Source: Paraburkholderia kururiensis JCM 10599 = LMG 19447 (GTDB taxonomy: Bacteria; Pseudomonadota; Gammaproteobacteria; Burkholderiales; Burkholderiaceae). From it: DNA of 64,000 bases. The stretch lies in contig NZ_RJZE01000016.1 in the NCBI RefSeq assembly GCF_003986935.1, positions 124,001-188,000 of the forward strand, given 5' to 3'. Position numbers and translations under genes: made by a program. The notes beneath the pieces are model-generated. The model saw only the letters and a list, made by a program, of their open reading frames with translations, ran no database searches and was not told the DNA's origin. The first letter of the stretch is position 1; each line of letters opens with the position of its first letter. Of the stretch, positions 26,580 to 34,961 are shown one piece after another.

Positions 26580-27038
26580 ATGAATAAGCGGGGTAAATCC
26601 GGCAAAACGCCGACGCGCGCCATGCTGCTGCCACCCACGGCAGGTTCGGTGCGCGAGCTGTCGCTGCGCTATCACCTGGCGCTGGCCGCGCTACGCTCGG
26701 GCGAGGGAAACGGTTATCTGCTCAGCGAATTGATTCGCGTGCTCTACGTTGCCTGGTATCTGCACGAGGTAGGGTATGGCCAACCTGCCGCCGGGCTTTT
26801 CGCCGACGCCGAAGCGGCGCTCGACCGCAGCGCGTCGCGAGCCACGCGCGACGATGCCTGGCATCTGGAGCCGCGAGAGTGTGCCGCCGTGGAGAAACTG
26901 CTCGCCCTGCACGACGAGCAACTTCAGCAGGCCCCCATCAAGGCGATGCTGGAAGTCCAGAAACGGCTTGCCCATTTCGCCCGCAGCGACAGGCGTACGC
27001 CCTGGCAGAAGGACGAGCGGGCCGCGGCGTCGGGGTGA
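26580..27038 (+). CDS. Conserved hypothetical protein
   Basis: I do not recognise a named family. It is a 152-residue soluble, helix-rich protein with no signal peptide or membrane segment. A basic start (MNKRGKSGKTPTR) leads into helices such as LSLRYHLALAALRSGEG and LLSELIRVLYVAWYLHEVGY, then an Ala-rich helix, and the tail RSDRRTPWQKDERAAASG. The compact helical layout recalls small Burkholderia proteins sometimes labelled Fis-family regulators, but I see no clear DNA-binding helix-turn-helix. It is divergent from vgrG and 90 bases before the DedA fusion. Codon use is typical of the genome, so it is likely a real gene. Confidence 0.6.
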   Translation: MNKRGKSGKTPTRAMLLPPTAGSVRELSLRYHLALAALRSGEGNGYLLSELIRVLYVAWYLHEVGYGQPAAGLFADAEAALDRSASRATRDDAWHLEPRECAAVEKLLALHDEQLQQAPIKAMLEVQKRLAHFARSDRRTPWQKDERAAASG

Positions 27039-27128
27039 CTGGAATCCTTTGCGCCACACGGCGCACCGTGTCCTGATGCGCCCCCGGCTAGCCATGCGTG
27101 CCCTCGATCTCGGGCATCATGACGGCCC

Positions 27129-29156
27129 ATGGAGCACCTCTTTCTCCACCTTTGGGCTCACCTTGCCAGCCATCCGGGCTGGACGCTCACTATCGTTTTT
27201 CTGGCGGCGTTTCTCGAGGCGGTCGCCGTGGTGGGCACCTTCGTGCCCGGCAGCACCGTGATCTTCCTCGCGGGCGCGCTCGCCGGCGCGGGTTCGCTGA
27301 ACCTGGCCGCGGTGCTGGCCTGCGCGGTGGTGGGCGCGGTTGCAGGCGACGGCATCTGCTATTGGCTCGGCGCCCGCTTCCGCGAACAGATGCCTCGCGT
27401 GTGGCCGTTCCGCCGTCATCCGCAACTGCTGGAGAAGGGGCGGGACTTTCTCTCGCGACACGGGGCGAAGAGCATTCTGCTTGCGCGCTTCGTCGGGCCG
27501 ATCCGCGCGGTGGTGCCGGTGGTGGCGGGCATGCTCGGCATGTCCGCGGGCCGTTTCTATCTAATGAACGTGCTCTCCGCGCTGCTCTGGGCGCCGGCGC
27601 ACATCCTGCCGGGCGCCGTGTTCGGTGCGTCGGTGCAGCTCGCGGGCGCAGTGTCGTTCCGGCTCGTGGTCGTCATCGTGTTGCTGGTGGGCATCGGCTG
27701 GCTGGGGTATCGCTTCGCGCGTTTGCTGTTCCTGCACGCAGGGAGCCTCGTGGACGAAGGGCGGGAGTCGCTCACGCGCTGGGCGAGCCGGCATCCGGGC
27801 CGCGCGGGCCGCGTCGCGCGCCGGATACTCGATCCGGAGGAGCCTGCGGCGCGCATCACCGTGGCGATGTCGGCGGTGGTGCTTGGCGCGGGCTGGGTGT
27901 TTCTCGCCGTGATGCAGGACGTGCTGCAAGGCGACCCGCTCGTTCATGTCGACGGCGCGGTCTACCGTTTTCTGGCGTCGGTGCGTACGCCGTGGAGCGA
28001 TGCGGCGTTCGCGGGGATCGCGACGCTCGGCAGCGTCGTGACGCTCGGCGCACTGGTTGCCGTTGTCGCCGTGCTGCTTGCCTGGGAGAGACGCTGGCGC
28101 GCGCTCGGCTACTGGCTCGCCGCGGCGGTGTTTTCGCAGGCGGTGATTCTCGTGGTTCGGCTCGCCATTCACCGCGCGGCGCCTGCTGCGGCCGGGGCGC
28201 AGGCGTACGCGTTTCCGAGCGATCACGTCGCGGCGTCCGTGATCGTCTATGGCTTTCTTGCGTTTCTGTTTGCGCGCCGTGCGCGGGGTGCGACGCGGGC
28301 CATTGCCGTGACGTCGAGCATGGTGATCGTCGTGCTGATCGCACTGGCGGGCCTGTACCTGGGGCGGTTCTGGTTCTCGGACGCGATTGCGGGCGCGGCG
28401 CTCGCTTCTGCCTGGCTCGTGGCGCTGGCGCTTGAATTGACCTGGCGAAACCCCATGCCGCCGAAGCTGCCGCCGCTCTATCCCGCGGCGGTGCTCGGTG
28501 TGACCGGCGCGGCGGTGGCGCTGCAGCTCGCAGCCGGCGGTGGAGGTGGGGGCGAGCCCGCGCTGCCCACAAGGGAGGGCCTCGCTCAGCCGTCCACCGT
28601 CATTTCGCAGCGGACGTGGATGGATACCGCATGGCGCCAGTTGCCTTGCTGGCGCACCGACCTGGAAGGCGACCGGAAGGAGCCGCTGTCGGTGCAGTGG
28701 TCCGCGAGCGCCGCCCAGATCGACACTGCGCTGCGCGCTCAGGGCTGGTTGCCGGGTGTGCAGTTGTCGGCGCGCACGATTTTCTCGCTCGTGGCGCCCA
28801 ACGTGTCGGCCATGGCGCTTCCGGTCTTGCCCAAGCTCGACAACGGCACGCCTTCGCCACTCGTATTCGCGCGAGCGGGCGCCGTGCCGGCGGAGCGCTT
28901 CGTGCTGCGGCTGTGGCCCGCGGGGTACGCCATTGCCGATCCGAAGAGCGGTCCACCCGCGCCGCTTTGGACCGGCATGGTGGTGCGCGAGCAGCTGCTT
29001 CGCCCAGCGTGGCCGGTCAACGTGCTGCGCGTGGACCGGCACGGCGCGATGGCCGACGTGAGCAGTACGCTGGTTGGGGCGCCGGCCGTTGCGGTGATCG
29101 GCCGCCGTTCGTGCGATGGCGTTACGGTCACGCTTCTCGCTGCCGCTTCCCGCTAG
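27129..29156 (+). CDS. DedA - PAP2 - LssY-type fusion membrane protein
   Basis: A 675-residue inner-membrane protein with three parts. Residues about 5-200 are a DedA domain: FVPGSTVIFLAGALAG, GDGICYWLG and LLARFVGPIRAVVPVVAGM. Residues about 260-440 are PAP2-like with AFPSDHV. From about 490 a soluble LssY C-terminal domain begins (WMDTAWRQLPCWRTDLEGD). The PAP2 catalytic residues are degenerate: the C1 Lys and Arg are R344 and A351, the C2 PSGH is PSDH (363-366), and the C3 Arg and nucleophilic His positions are G408 and F414, with only D418 kept. Lipid phosphatase activity is therefore unlikely; DedA lipid scrambling may be the retained role. This is inference from motif comparison. Confidence 0.85.
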   Translation: MEHLFLHLWAHLASHPGWTLTIVFLAAFLEAVAVVGTFVPGSTVIFLAGALAGAGSLNLAAVLACAVVGAVAGDGICYWLGARFREQMPRVWPFRRHPQLLEKGRDFLSRHGAKSILLARFVGPIRAVVPVVAGMLGMSAGRFYLMNVLSALLWAPAHILPGAVFGASVQLAGAVSFRLVVVIVLLVGIGWLGYRFARLLFLHAGSLVDEGRESLTRWASRHPGRAGRVARRILDPEEPAARITVAMSAVVLGAGWVFLAVMQDVLQGDPLVHVDGAVYRFLASVRTPWSDAAFAGIATLGSVVTLGALVAVVAVLLAWERRWRALGYWLAAAVFSQAVILVVRLAIHRAAPAAAGAQAYAFPSDHVAASVIVYGFLAFLFARRARGATRAIAVTSSMVIVVLIALAGLYLGRFWFSDAIAGAALASAWLVALALELTWRNPMPPKLPPLYPAAVLGVTGAAVALQLAAGGGGGGEPALPTREGLAQPSTVISQRTWMDTAWRQLPCWRTDLEGDRKEPLSVQWSASAAQIDTALRAQGWLPGVQLSARTIFSLVAPNVSAMALPVLPKLDNGTPSPLVFARAGAVPAERFVLRLWPAGYAIADPKSGPPAPLWTGMVVREQLLRPAWPVNVLRVDRHGAMADVSSTLVGAPAVAVIGRRSCDGVTVTLLAAASR

Positions 29157-29297
29157 TGCGTTCGCCGTTGGCTCATCAGCGCGTTTGACCTTCCCGTCGT
29201 GGGAAGCCCCACGATAGCGGGCACGCGGTTCGCGCAGGTAGTTTGCCTATCGCAATCGGGTTCTCGAAGTACTCATTCAAAGGAAAGGAGATTCGCT

Positions 29298-29717
29298 ATG
29301 CGCAAGTTCTTCGGTGTCTGTTCCTCGGTCGTGTGTCTTGGCCTGGCGCTCGGTCTCGCGGCTGCGCCTGCGCTGGCGCAGAACAGTGCTTCGATGCCGG
29401 GCATGAGCATGTCGCCCTCGTCGGGTACGGCGGGTATGTCGGGCATGCAGGCGGATGGGGGCGCTTCGACGCAGGCCTTCAAAGGTGCCGACCAGAAAAT
29501 GATGAAGGACATGGACGCCCCCTACACAGGCGACGCCGACAGGGACTTCGTGGCCCACATGATCCCGCACCACCAGGGCGCCATCGACATGGCGAAGGTC
29601 GAACTCAAGTACGGCAAAGATCCGGAGTTGAAGCGGCTGGCGAGCAACATCGTGAAGGCGCAGCGCGAAGAGATCGCATTCATGAGGCGCTGGCAGGCGA
29701 AGCATCCTGCGCAGTGA
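29298..29717 (+). CDS. DUF305 family exported protein
   Basis: A 139-residue protein with a clear Sec signal peptide (basic start, hydrophobic VVCLGLALGLAAAPALAQ, cleavage after AQ near residue 28). A Met/Ser/Gly-rich linker (MPGMSMSPSSGTAGMSGM) follows, which may bind copper. The DUF305 domain at about 75-139 has HMIPHHQGAIDMAKVELKYG, the family's HMxPHHxxAIxMA signature. DUF305 proteins are ferritin-like periplasmic proteins often linked to copper handling; function is not proven. The start at 29298 has the strong ribosome site AGGAAAGGAG at 29281-29290. Confidence 0.88.
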   Translation: MRKFFGVCSSVVCLGLALGLAAAPALAQNSASMPGMSMSPSSGTAGMSGMQADGGASTQAFKGADQKMMKDMDAPYTGDADRDFVAHMIPHHQGAIDMAKVELKYGKDPELKRLASNIVKAQREEIAFMRRWQAKHPAQ

Positions 29718-29846
29718 TTCTGCACAGCGATTCCCGCGCAGTGACTCCGCACAGTGACTCCGCACAGTAAGCGTCGGACGGCGCTGTGATGGCGCACGCC
29801 TCACGCGTGTCGGCCCGCGTGAGGCGGTTCATTCGGTGCGGGCGAA

Positions 29847-30194
29847 TCAATGATCGTGATGCCAGTCGCGGCCATGCCCGTCGTCGCCGCGATGCCATTC
29901 GTCGGGCCGGTGGCGGTCGCCGGCGTCGCGCCATTCGTGATGCCGCTCTTCCCACTCGCGGCGTTCCCAGTAGCGATGCCCGTCGTAATAGCGGTCGCCG
30001 TACCAGCCCGGTGCGATGACGACGGCGGGCGGAGGTGGCTCATACACGGGCGGCGGAGGCGGTGGCGCGTAGATGGGCGCGGGCGTGCCGATGTTCACGC
30101 CGATGTCGACGCCTGCCACCGCCGCGGTCGATAGACCGACGCTGGTACCTGCAACGAGCGTGGCAGCAATCAGTCGTTTGTATGTCGCGTTCAT
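29847..30194 (-). CDS. Small exported Pro-rich, Arg/His/Asp/Trp-rich protein
   Basis: A 115-residue protein with a signal peptide ending near AVAG (residue 28). A proline-rich stretch, IYAPPPPPPVYEPPPPAVV, then a charged tail with repeated W, R, H, D and E residues, for example RYWERREWEERHHEW, follow. This organisation is common in small Burkholderia envelope proteins of unknown role. Two similar genes follow on this side (30276-30404 and 30717-31022), so the locus is a patch of such proteins. It may bind metal through its histidines; that is speculation. Confidence 0.7.
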   Translation of the reverse strand: MNATYKRLIAATLVAGTSVGLSTAAVAGVDIGVNIGTPAPIYAPPPPPPVYEPPPPAVVIAPGWYGDRYYDGHRYWERREWEERHHEWRDAGDRHRPDEWHRGDDGHGRDWHHDH

Positions 30195-30275
30195 GTTCTT
30201 TCTCCCTTCTTTCGCGCAGAGCCATTGATCGTTCCGCTCACTTCAGTGCATGTGCACGCGAGCGGGCGCTTCGCG

Positions 30276-30404
30276 TCAGTAGCGGTCGTAGTAGTCGTGG
30301 TGATGGTGGTAGTAGTAGCCGTCGCCCGCGGGCACGACGATGCAGCCGCCAAGCAGGCTGCCGAGCGTGAGAGCGAGTAGTGCGAGTGCGATGATCTTCT
30401 TCAT
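30276..30404 (-). CDS. Very small His/Tyr-rich lipoprotein
   Basis: A 42-residue reading frame running from the ATG at 30404 to TGA at 30276. It encodes MKKIIALALLALTLGSLLGG followed by CIVVPAGDG and a tail YYYHHHHDYYDRY. The LLGGC lipobox gives a lipoprotein whose mature form would be about 22 residues. Basic start, hydrophobic core and lipobox are all present, which supports a real gene despite its size. It is transcribed with the same polarity as the neighbouring Pro-rich gene, 81 bases upstream of it. Function unknown. Confidence 0.6.
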   Translation of the reverse strand: MKKIIALALLALTLGSLLGGCIVVPAGDGYYYHHHHDYYDRY

Positions 30405-30716
30405 GACACACCTCTTCGTGGGTCTGAGTGGTTGGTCGTGAGCGCACTTTATTGAGCGGCGACATTACTCGTGTGTTTGTGTGTAACCAAACGTGTCGCA
30501 TAAATGCTGTCGTGCGAGTACGGAGCCGCGTGTGCGGTTACGCGGTGTTACCTATCTCATAGAGCTGTTTCACCTCGCGTCGCGCGGCGCTTCTACACTT
30601 CGAGCCGTATTCCCCACGGTCATGGTCCGTTCGAACGCGGACGTATCAATCAACAACAGGCAAATAGCTGGCGGCAGCGGCGGCGCCAGTCACCACAGGC
30701 AGCCACGGAGAAGATC
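30405..30716. other. 312-base divergent gap
   Basis: No gene is supported. It separates the leftward small lipoprotein from the rightward Trp-rich exported protein and must hold promoters for both. The part near 30440-30500 is AT-richer and contains GTGTGTTTGTGTG-like dinucleotide runs. I see no clear palindrome or riboswitch. Confidence 0.4.
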
Positions 30717-31022
30717 ATGAACAGCAAATTCGTTGTCGGTGCGGCGTTGGGTGTAGCGGCGCTGGTGGCATCGTCGGTGGCGTCGGCTCACGTCGACGTG
30801 GCGATCGGGCTTGGCGTGCCGGCCTACGTGCCCGCAGAACCGGTGTATGTGGCACCGCCGCCGGTGGCGTATGCGCCGCCGCCCGTCGTCTATGGCGCGC
30901 CGCCTGTGGCGGTCATGTACGGCGACGACTGGCGCGAACGCGAATGGCGCCGCCACGAATGGCGGGAGCATCAGTGGCGCGAGCGTGAATGGCGCGAACG
31001 CCGCGGGTGGGGCGGCGACTGA
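30717..31022 (+). CDS. Small exported protein with Pro/Val repeats and WRE repeats
   Basis: A 101-residue protein. A signal peptide (MNSKFVVGAALGVAALVASS, cleavage after ASAH) leads into a Pro/Ala/Val-rich section with PPPVAYAPPPVVYGAPP, then a tail in which W-R-E-x repeats: DWREREW, RRHEWRE, HQWRERE, WRERRGW. The three- to four-residue spacing of Trp suggests an amphipathic helix with one Trp-rich face. It resembles the protein at 29847-30194 in overall organisation. Function unknown. The ATG at 30717 follows ACGGAG. Confidence 0.7.
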   Translation: MNSKFVVGAALGVAALVASSVASAHVDVAIGLGVPAYVPAEPVYVAPPPVAYAPPPVVYGAPPVAVMYGDDWREREWRRHEWREHQWREREWRERRGWGGD

Positions 31023-31060
31023 GCGCCGGATGGACAGCGGTCGTGATCCTTCGTGATTCG

Positions 31061-31726
31061 TCAGGATCGCAGACCAAAGAAGCCGCGCCACAGCGTATCG
31101 AAGAGGCGGGTGTGACGTTCTTCGTGTGGCTCGGCTGAAGGCGCGTCGTGGGCGGGTGTAGCGGCGTTGTCGTGGTCTTTATCGTGGTCTTTGTCGTTGC
31201 GGCCGGGACTTGCCTTGTCGTGCGGCATGGCCTCGTCTGAGGCCCTCACGTCTTCTTCGGTTGCCGTTTCGGCGCGACGCGCCTGCTGCAACGCGTAGAC
31301 ACTATCGGCGATACGGCCGGCGACTTCTTCGTCGCAGTCTCGACCCAGTAGTACGCCGAGCAGGACGTCACAGTTGTATCCCGCGTCGGCGAAGCGCATC
31401 GCGAGCGCGACGTTCTCCCTGTATCGGGCTTCGGCCGCGGCCTGTTCGGCGGCTTCACGTTCCGCGCGCTCCTGCTCGCGTTTCTCTTGCTCGCTCTGCC
31501 AGCGGCGCATTTCTTCGGCAAACACGGCATCGTAGACGGCGCGTTGATGCGCGTCCGAGAGAATCGCGTACGCGTCCTTGATCTCCTGGAATGCGGCGCG
31601 CGCAGCGTCCTCTCGACCGGCGTTGCGGTCGGGGTGCCACTTCATTGCGGCCTTGCGGTACGCGCGCTTGATCTCGTCTTCGGAGGCGTTGTCGGCAACG
31701 CCCAGCAGTTCGTATAAGGTCGCCAT
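31061..31726 (-). CDS. J-domain (DnaJ-like) protein
   Basis: A 221-residue cytosolic protein. Residues 1-65 are a J-domain with YELLGVADNASEDEIKRAYR, then MKWHPDRNAG carrying the Hsp70-stimulating HPD tripeptide, and FQEIKDAYAILSDAHQRAVYD. A Glu/Arg/Ala-rich coiled-coil segment (about 70-100) follows, then a short hydrophobic region and an Asp/His/Lys-rich low-complexity tail. There are no zinc fingers or C-terminal substrate domains, so this is a class III J-protein that would act with DnaK. Its client is unknown. Confidence 0.85.
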   Translation of the reverse strand: MATLYELLGVADNASEDEIKRAYRKAAMKWHPDRNAGREDAARAAFQEIKDAYAILSDAHQRAVYDAVFAEEMRRWQSEQEKREQERAEREAAEQAAAEARYRENVALAMRFADAGYNCDVLLGVLLGRDCDEEVAGRIADSVYALQQARRAETATEEDVRASDEAMPHDKASPGRNDKDHDKDHDNAATPAHDAPSAEPHEERHTRLFDTLWRGFFGLRS

Positions 31727-31861
31727 CCTGCTTCCATTCCGTGCCGGTTTGAGCACTATCCTGGCACAGGAAGACGACAGCAGTTCGGCGGCGCACTTAT
31801 GGTCGCGCAGCGGCGGTGGTGCACGCTGTAACGCGCGGCAGGCAGCCGATGCGAGGCGAAC

Positions 31862-32350
31862 TTATTCGGGCGAGGCGGGCGCCTGTTCCCGCACGCCGGG
31901 AGCGCCGGGCATGCCCGGCGGCGTGGCGACGTGGGGCACCCGGTTCAAGGCGACGAGATCTTCGTTCAGGCTCGTATGAAGCGTTGCGATTGCCTGATCG
32001 ACGTTGGCCGGCTTCAGCTGGATGCGCGCGAGCGAGTCGTAGACGTAGTGGCGCAGTATCGGGTCCTGAGTCCGGTTCAACACCTCGTGGTAGACGGCCA
32101 CGATCTGGCTCTCGCGTCCCGACATCGCGTAAAGGCGATGCAGTTGCTCGAGATCGTTGACGACCGCGAAGTCGGCGCCGGCCGGAGGAGGGGGCAAATG
32201 CGCGGGGAGGCGCGCCGACCAACCCGGTACGCCCTGCGTATCCGCGTCCGCGTGTTGAGCTGTATCCGGTGAGCTGTCTTGCGCGAAGGCGGCCGGCAAT
32301 GCGAGCACTAGCGTCGCAATTGCAGCCGCGGAAATCAGGCGTTTCTTCAC
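31862..32350 (-). CDS. Small exported hypothetical protein
   Basis: A 162-residue protein starting at GTG (32350-32348), chosen because a Lys-rich signal peptide (KKRLISAAAIATLVLALPAAFAQ) follows at once and GGGAGA lies upstream. The mature part has LPAHLPPPPAGADF and then helices such as NDLEQLHRLYAMSGRESQIV and YVYDSLARIQLKPANVDQAI, resembling a short helical-repeat domain. The C-terminus is Pro/Ala-rich. I do not recognise the family. Its orientation matches the J-domain gene downstream, with 135 bases between. Confidence 0.6.
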   Translation of the reverse strand: MKKRLISAAAIATLVLALPAAFAQDSSPDTAQHADADTQGVPGWSARLPAHLPPPPAGADFAVVNDLEQLHRLYAMSGRESQIVAVYHEVLNRTQDPILRHYVYDSLARIQLKPANVDQAIATLHTSLNEDLVALNRVPHVATPPGMPGAPGVREQAPASPE

Positions 32351-32555
32351 TTTCGTGTTCTCCCGTCGTTCGACGCCGGCACGTGGCCCGCCGGCTTGGG
32401 AAACACGATAGACGAACGCCCGCGCACGATGGATTACCTCATCTCCCCGTTTCTTACACGGTGTGGTGCTGGCGCGAGCGTGGGTACGCGTGGACACGCG
32501 TGGGTAAGCATGGGTAAGCGCGGCACGTCGTTGCACCCGCTCAACTGCGTTCGAG

Positions 32556-33509
32556 TCAGGCTTCGGATCTGGATTCGCGTCCGAGTCCGGAGCCGCGCCG
32601 GCCGGATGACCGCGGCCATCGCGCGGGCATCACCTGGCACACGATCAGCCCCGCGAGCATCAGCGCGCAGCCCGTGAGCGCGCGGGCGCCGAGCGTCTCG
32701 CCCAGCACGATCCAGCCCGCGAGCGCGGCGAACACGCCTTCCATGCTGAAGATCACGGCGGCGTGCGCGGGCGCGGCATCTTTTTGTGCGATCACCTGGA
32801 TCGTGTACGCGATGCCCACTGAAAGCGCGCCGCCATACAGAATGGTCGGCGCGGCGCGCGCGATATCGGCTAAACGCACGGGCTCGTATGCGAACGCGAC
32901 AGCAAGGCATAGCACGCCGCACGTGACGAACTGCACGAGCGCGAGCATGAGCGGATCGTGCCGTCGCGCGAAGCGGCCCACCAGCATGACCTGCGCGGAG
33001 ATAGCGAGCGCTCCGCCCAACTGATACCAGTCGCCCGTCATCACCTCGAAGTGTTCGTTGATGCTGAGCAAGTAAAGGCCAACGGCCGCGAGCGTCGCGC
33101 CCAGCCACGTGCCCATGCCCGTGCGATGACGAAACAGCACACCCATCATCGGCACGATCACCACGTAGAGCGAACTGATGAAGCCGGCGTTGGCCACCTT
33201 CGTGTAGCGCAGGCCGATCTGTTGCAGCGAGATCGCCACCGCGAGCGTGAGGCCGAGCAATGCGCCGTCGCGCACGAGCGCCGGGCGATCGGCGCCCCAT
33301 GTGGCGCGCGGGCCGGCTGGCGAAAGGTGCAGCATGCCGACGAGCGCGAGCACTACGCCTGCGCCCAGCAGGAAACGCAATCCTGTAAAGAGGAAGGGAC
33401 CGACGGCGTCGAGGCTGATGCGCTGGGCGACGAACGCCGAGCCCCAGATCATCGCGGCGCCGAGCATCAGGAGGTTCGCGCGCAGATGTTTACGGGCAGG
33501 AGAATTCAC
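32556..33509 (-). CDS. EamA/DMT-family transporter
   Basis: A 317-residue inner-membrane protein with ten predicted helices and the two EamA repeats of drug/metabolite transporters. Marks are NLLMLGAAMIWGSAFVAQ at the N-terminus, FLFTGLRFLLGAG, and in the second half VIFSMEGVFAALAGWIVLGE, the typical helix-9 region. The start is GTG at 33509. The C-terminus is a basic Arg/Ser/Gly tail. The substrate cannot be predicted. Confidence 0.9.
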   Translation of the reverse strand: MNSPARKHLRANLLMLGAAMIWGSAFVAQRISLDAVGPFLFTGLRFLLGAGVVLALVGMLHLSPAGPRATWGADRPALVRDGALLGLTLAVAISLQQIGLRYTKVANAGFISSLYVVIVPMMGVLFRHRTGMGTWLGATLAAVGLYLLSINEHFEVMTGDWYQLGGALAISAQVMLVGRFARRHDPLMLALVQFVTCGVLCLAVAFAYEPVRLADIARAAPTILYGGALSVGIAYTIQVIAQKDAAPAHAAVIFSMEGVFAALAGWIVLGETLGARALTGCALMLAGLIVCQVMPARWPRSSGRRGSGLGRESRSEA

Positions 33510-33751
33510 GCGAAAGTTTCTCTTTTAAGTACGAGTTATTCTGTAAGGCGACAGAAAGGCACGGTGTGGACGGAAAAATACATCATCCCTGTTGCCGGAT
33601 GACAAACGCCCTACGCTGCGTGATACTGCCCCGCGGGAAGCGAGCGCCGCAATACCGCGTGTCGCTTTGCCGGTTGTGCAGATGTCCAATTGAAGCAGTT
33701 ATTCTTTTTACGTCGATTTATCAAATCATTTCCGGTTTGGGGAACACCAAT

Positions 33752-33964
33752 ATGAAGAAGATCATTGCCTCGCTCGTTACCGCCTCCGTCGCGCTCATCT
33801 CCGTTCAGGCTTTTGCTCAGGACGCATCGGGTGCCGCGCCCGCCACGGCTGCCAGCGCACCGGCGAAGAAGCACCACAAGGTGCTGAAGCACCACGGCAA
33901 GCGTGCCAAGGTTCAGGAAGCCGCATCGGCTGCCGGCACCGCCGACAAGGGCACGCAGCAGTAA
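33752..33964 (+). CDS. Small exported Lys/His-rich protein
   Basis: A 70-residue protein. MKKIIASLVTASVALISVQA is a signal peptide with cleavage after FAQ. The mature 47 residues are Ala-rich with a basic centre, KKHHKVLKHHGKRAKV. The start ATG at 33752 lies after GGGGAAC. A strong rho-independent terminator follows at 34013-34047. Similar small basic exported proteins are common in Burkholderia; the role is unknown. The strong terminator and signal peptide argue for a real, expressed gene. Confidence 0.7.
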   Translation: MKKIIASLVTASVALISVQAFAQDASGAAPATAASAPAKKHHKVLKHHGKRAKVQEAASAAGTADKGTQQ

Positions 33965-34012
33965 GCTGCCCGGCGCGCCTGTGCGGACGCATGCAGCGCC
34001 CGCAGCAGCAGG

Positions 34013-34047
34013 AAGGCCAGAGCGGCAACGCTTTGGCCTTTTTCTTT
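34013..34047 (+). terminator. Rho-independent terminator
   Basis: Arms AAGGCCA-g-AGCG and CGCT-t-TGGCCTT, loop GCAA, then TTTCTTTT. It lies 49 bases after the stop of the small Lys/His-rich gene and before the convergent Mut7-C gene. Confidence 0.8.
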
Positions 34048-34102
34048 TGTCCGCTCCATCGGTTCGGGGTTTGGGCCGCCACGCTGGCATTCCAGCCGGC
34101 AT

Positions 34103-34870
34103 TCAGTCCGCCGTAAGGCCACTATCCGCCGATGGCCTCGTCACGCTGTCCATGAGCGCGCGCATGCGCTGCCAGTGCGTGCCTTCCCAGAACACGCGCC
34201 GACAGACATCGCAGGTCACGAACTGCGTGTGGCGCGCAAGCACGCCCGGCGGCGCGCGTTCGCCCACTTCGTGTTTCGCGATGCGCCGCAGCGGCGCGTT
34301 GCACGTGAGACAGAGCCGGAACGGATGCGCACTCGCGGCGAGGTCGAGCCGGTCGAACACTTCGCGCAACTGGTCCTTCGGCTTGAGCGCGCGTACGTAG
34401 CAGCCGTGCGTGATGGTGCGCCGCTTCAGCAACTCGCGGTCGCGCGTGAGCACGATGCGGTTTTCGCTTGCGGCGAGCGCTTCGATTTCGTCGTCTGGAA
34501 AGCCGTTGTCGTAAAGCGTGTCGAAGCCCGCGAGCCGCAGCAGTTGGGCGAGGCCGCCCAGGTGTGCATCGGCGATGAAACGCGTCACGCGTAGCGGTGC
34601 CGCGCGCACGCGCAGCAGCGGCTGGATGTCGACGGACTCGAACTTCGGATAGACCGCCACGCGGTCGCCCTCGGCGAGCGGGTAATCGAAGCCCACGGAC
34701 TCGCCGTTCACCAGAATCAGCTCGACTTCCGTATGCGGCACGCCCAGTGCCTCGATCATGTGCTTGGCCGTGGCGGCCCGTGCGCACGCACAGCTGAACT
34801 CGTGCCGCCGCAGCGACGGCGCGAGAAAGTCGTTCAGCTCTTCATAGAAGCGGAATGTCGCCGTGACCAT
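34103..34870 (-). CDS. Mut7-C RNase domain protein with ubiquitin-like N-terminus
   Basis: A 255-residue protein. Residues about 1-85 form a Mut7-C ubiquitin-like (MoaD/ThiS-fold) domain with ILVNGESVGFDYPLAEGDRV. The rest is a Mut7-C (DUF82/PF01927) PIN-like RNase domain with RFIADAHLGGLAQLLRLAGF, the acidic VLTRDRELLKRR, and a zinc ribbon CLTC...CDVC near residues 188-220. The predicted role is RNA cleavage. It is convergent with the small exported gene and divergent from the dehydrogenase at 34962. The ATG at 34870 gives the family's usual length. Confidence 0.85.
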   Translation of the reverse strand: MVTATFRFYEELNDFLAPSLRRHEFSCACARAATAKHMIEALGVPHTEVELILVNGESVGFDYPLAEGDRVAVYPKFESVDIQPLLRVRAAPLRVTRFIADAHLGGLAQLLRLAGFDTLYDNGFPDDEIEALAASENRIVLTRDRELLKRRTITHGCYVRALKPKDQLREVFDRLDLAASAHPFRLCLTCNAPLRRIAKHEVGERAPPGVLARHTQFVTCDVCRRVFWEGTHWQRMRALMDSVTRPSADSGLTAD

Positions 34871-34961
34871 GCGGCAAGTATGGCACCGGCGCTGCCGGCA
34901 TGCCTGCGCCTGTCACGAGGCTGTGCTTTACTGCCGGTTTGGCTGCACGAGGAGAGCAAGG

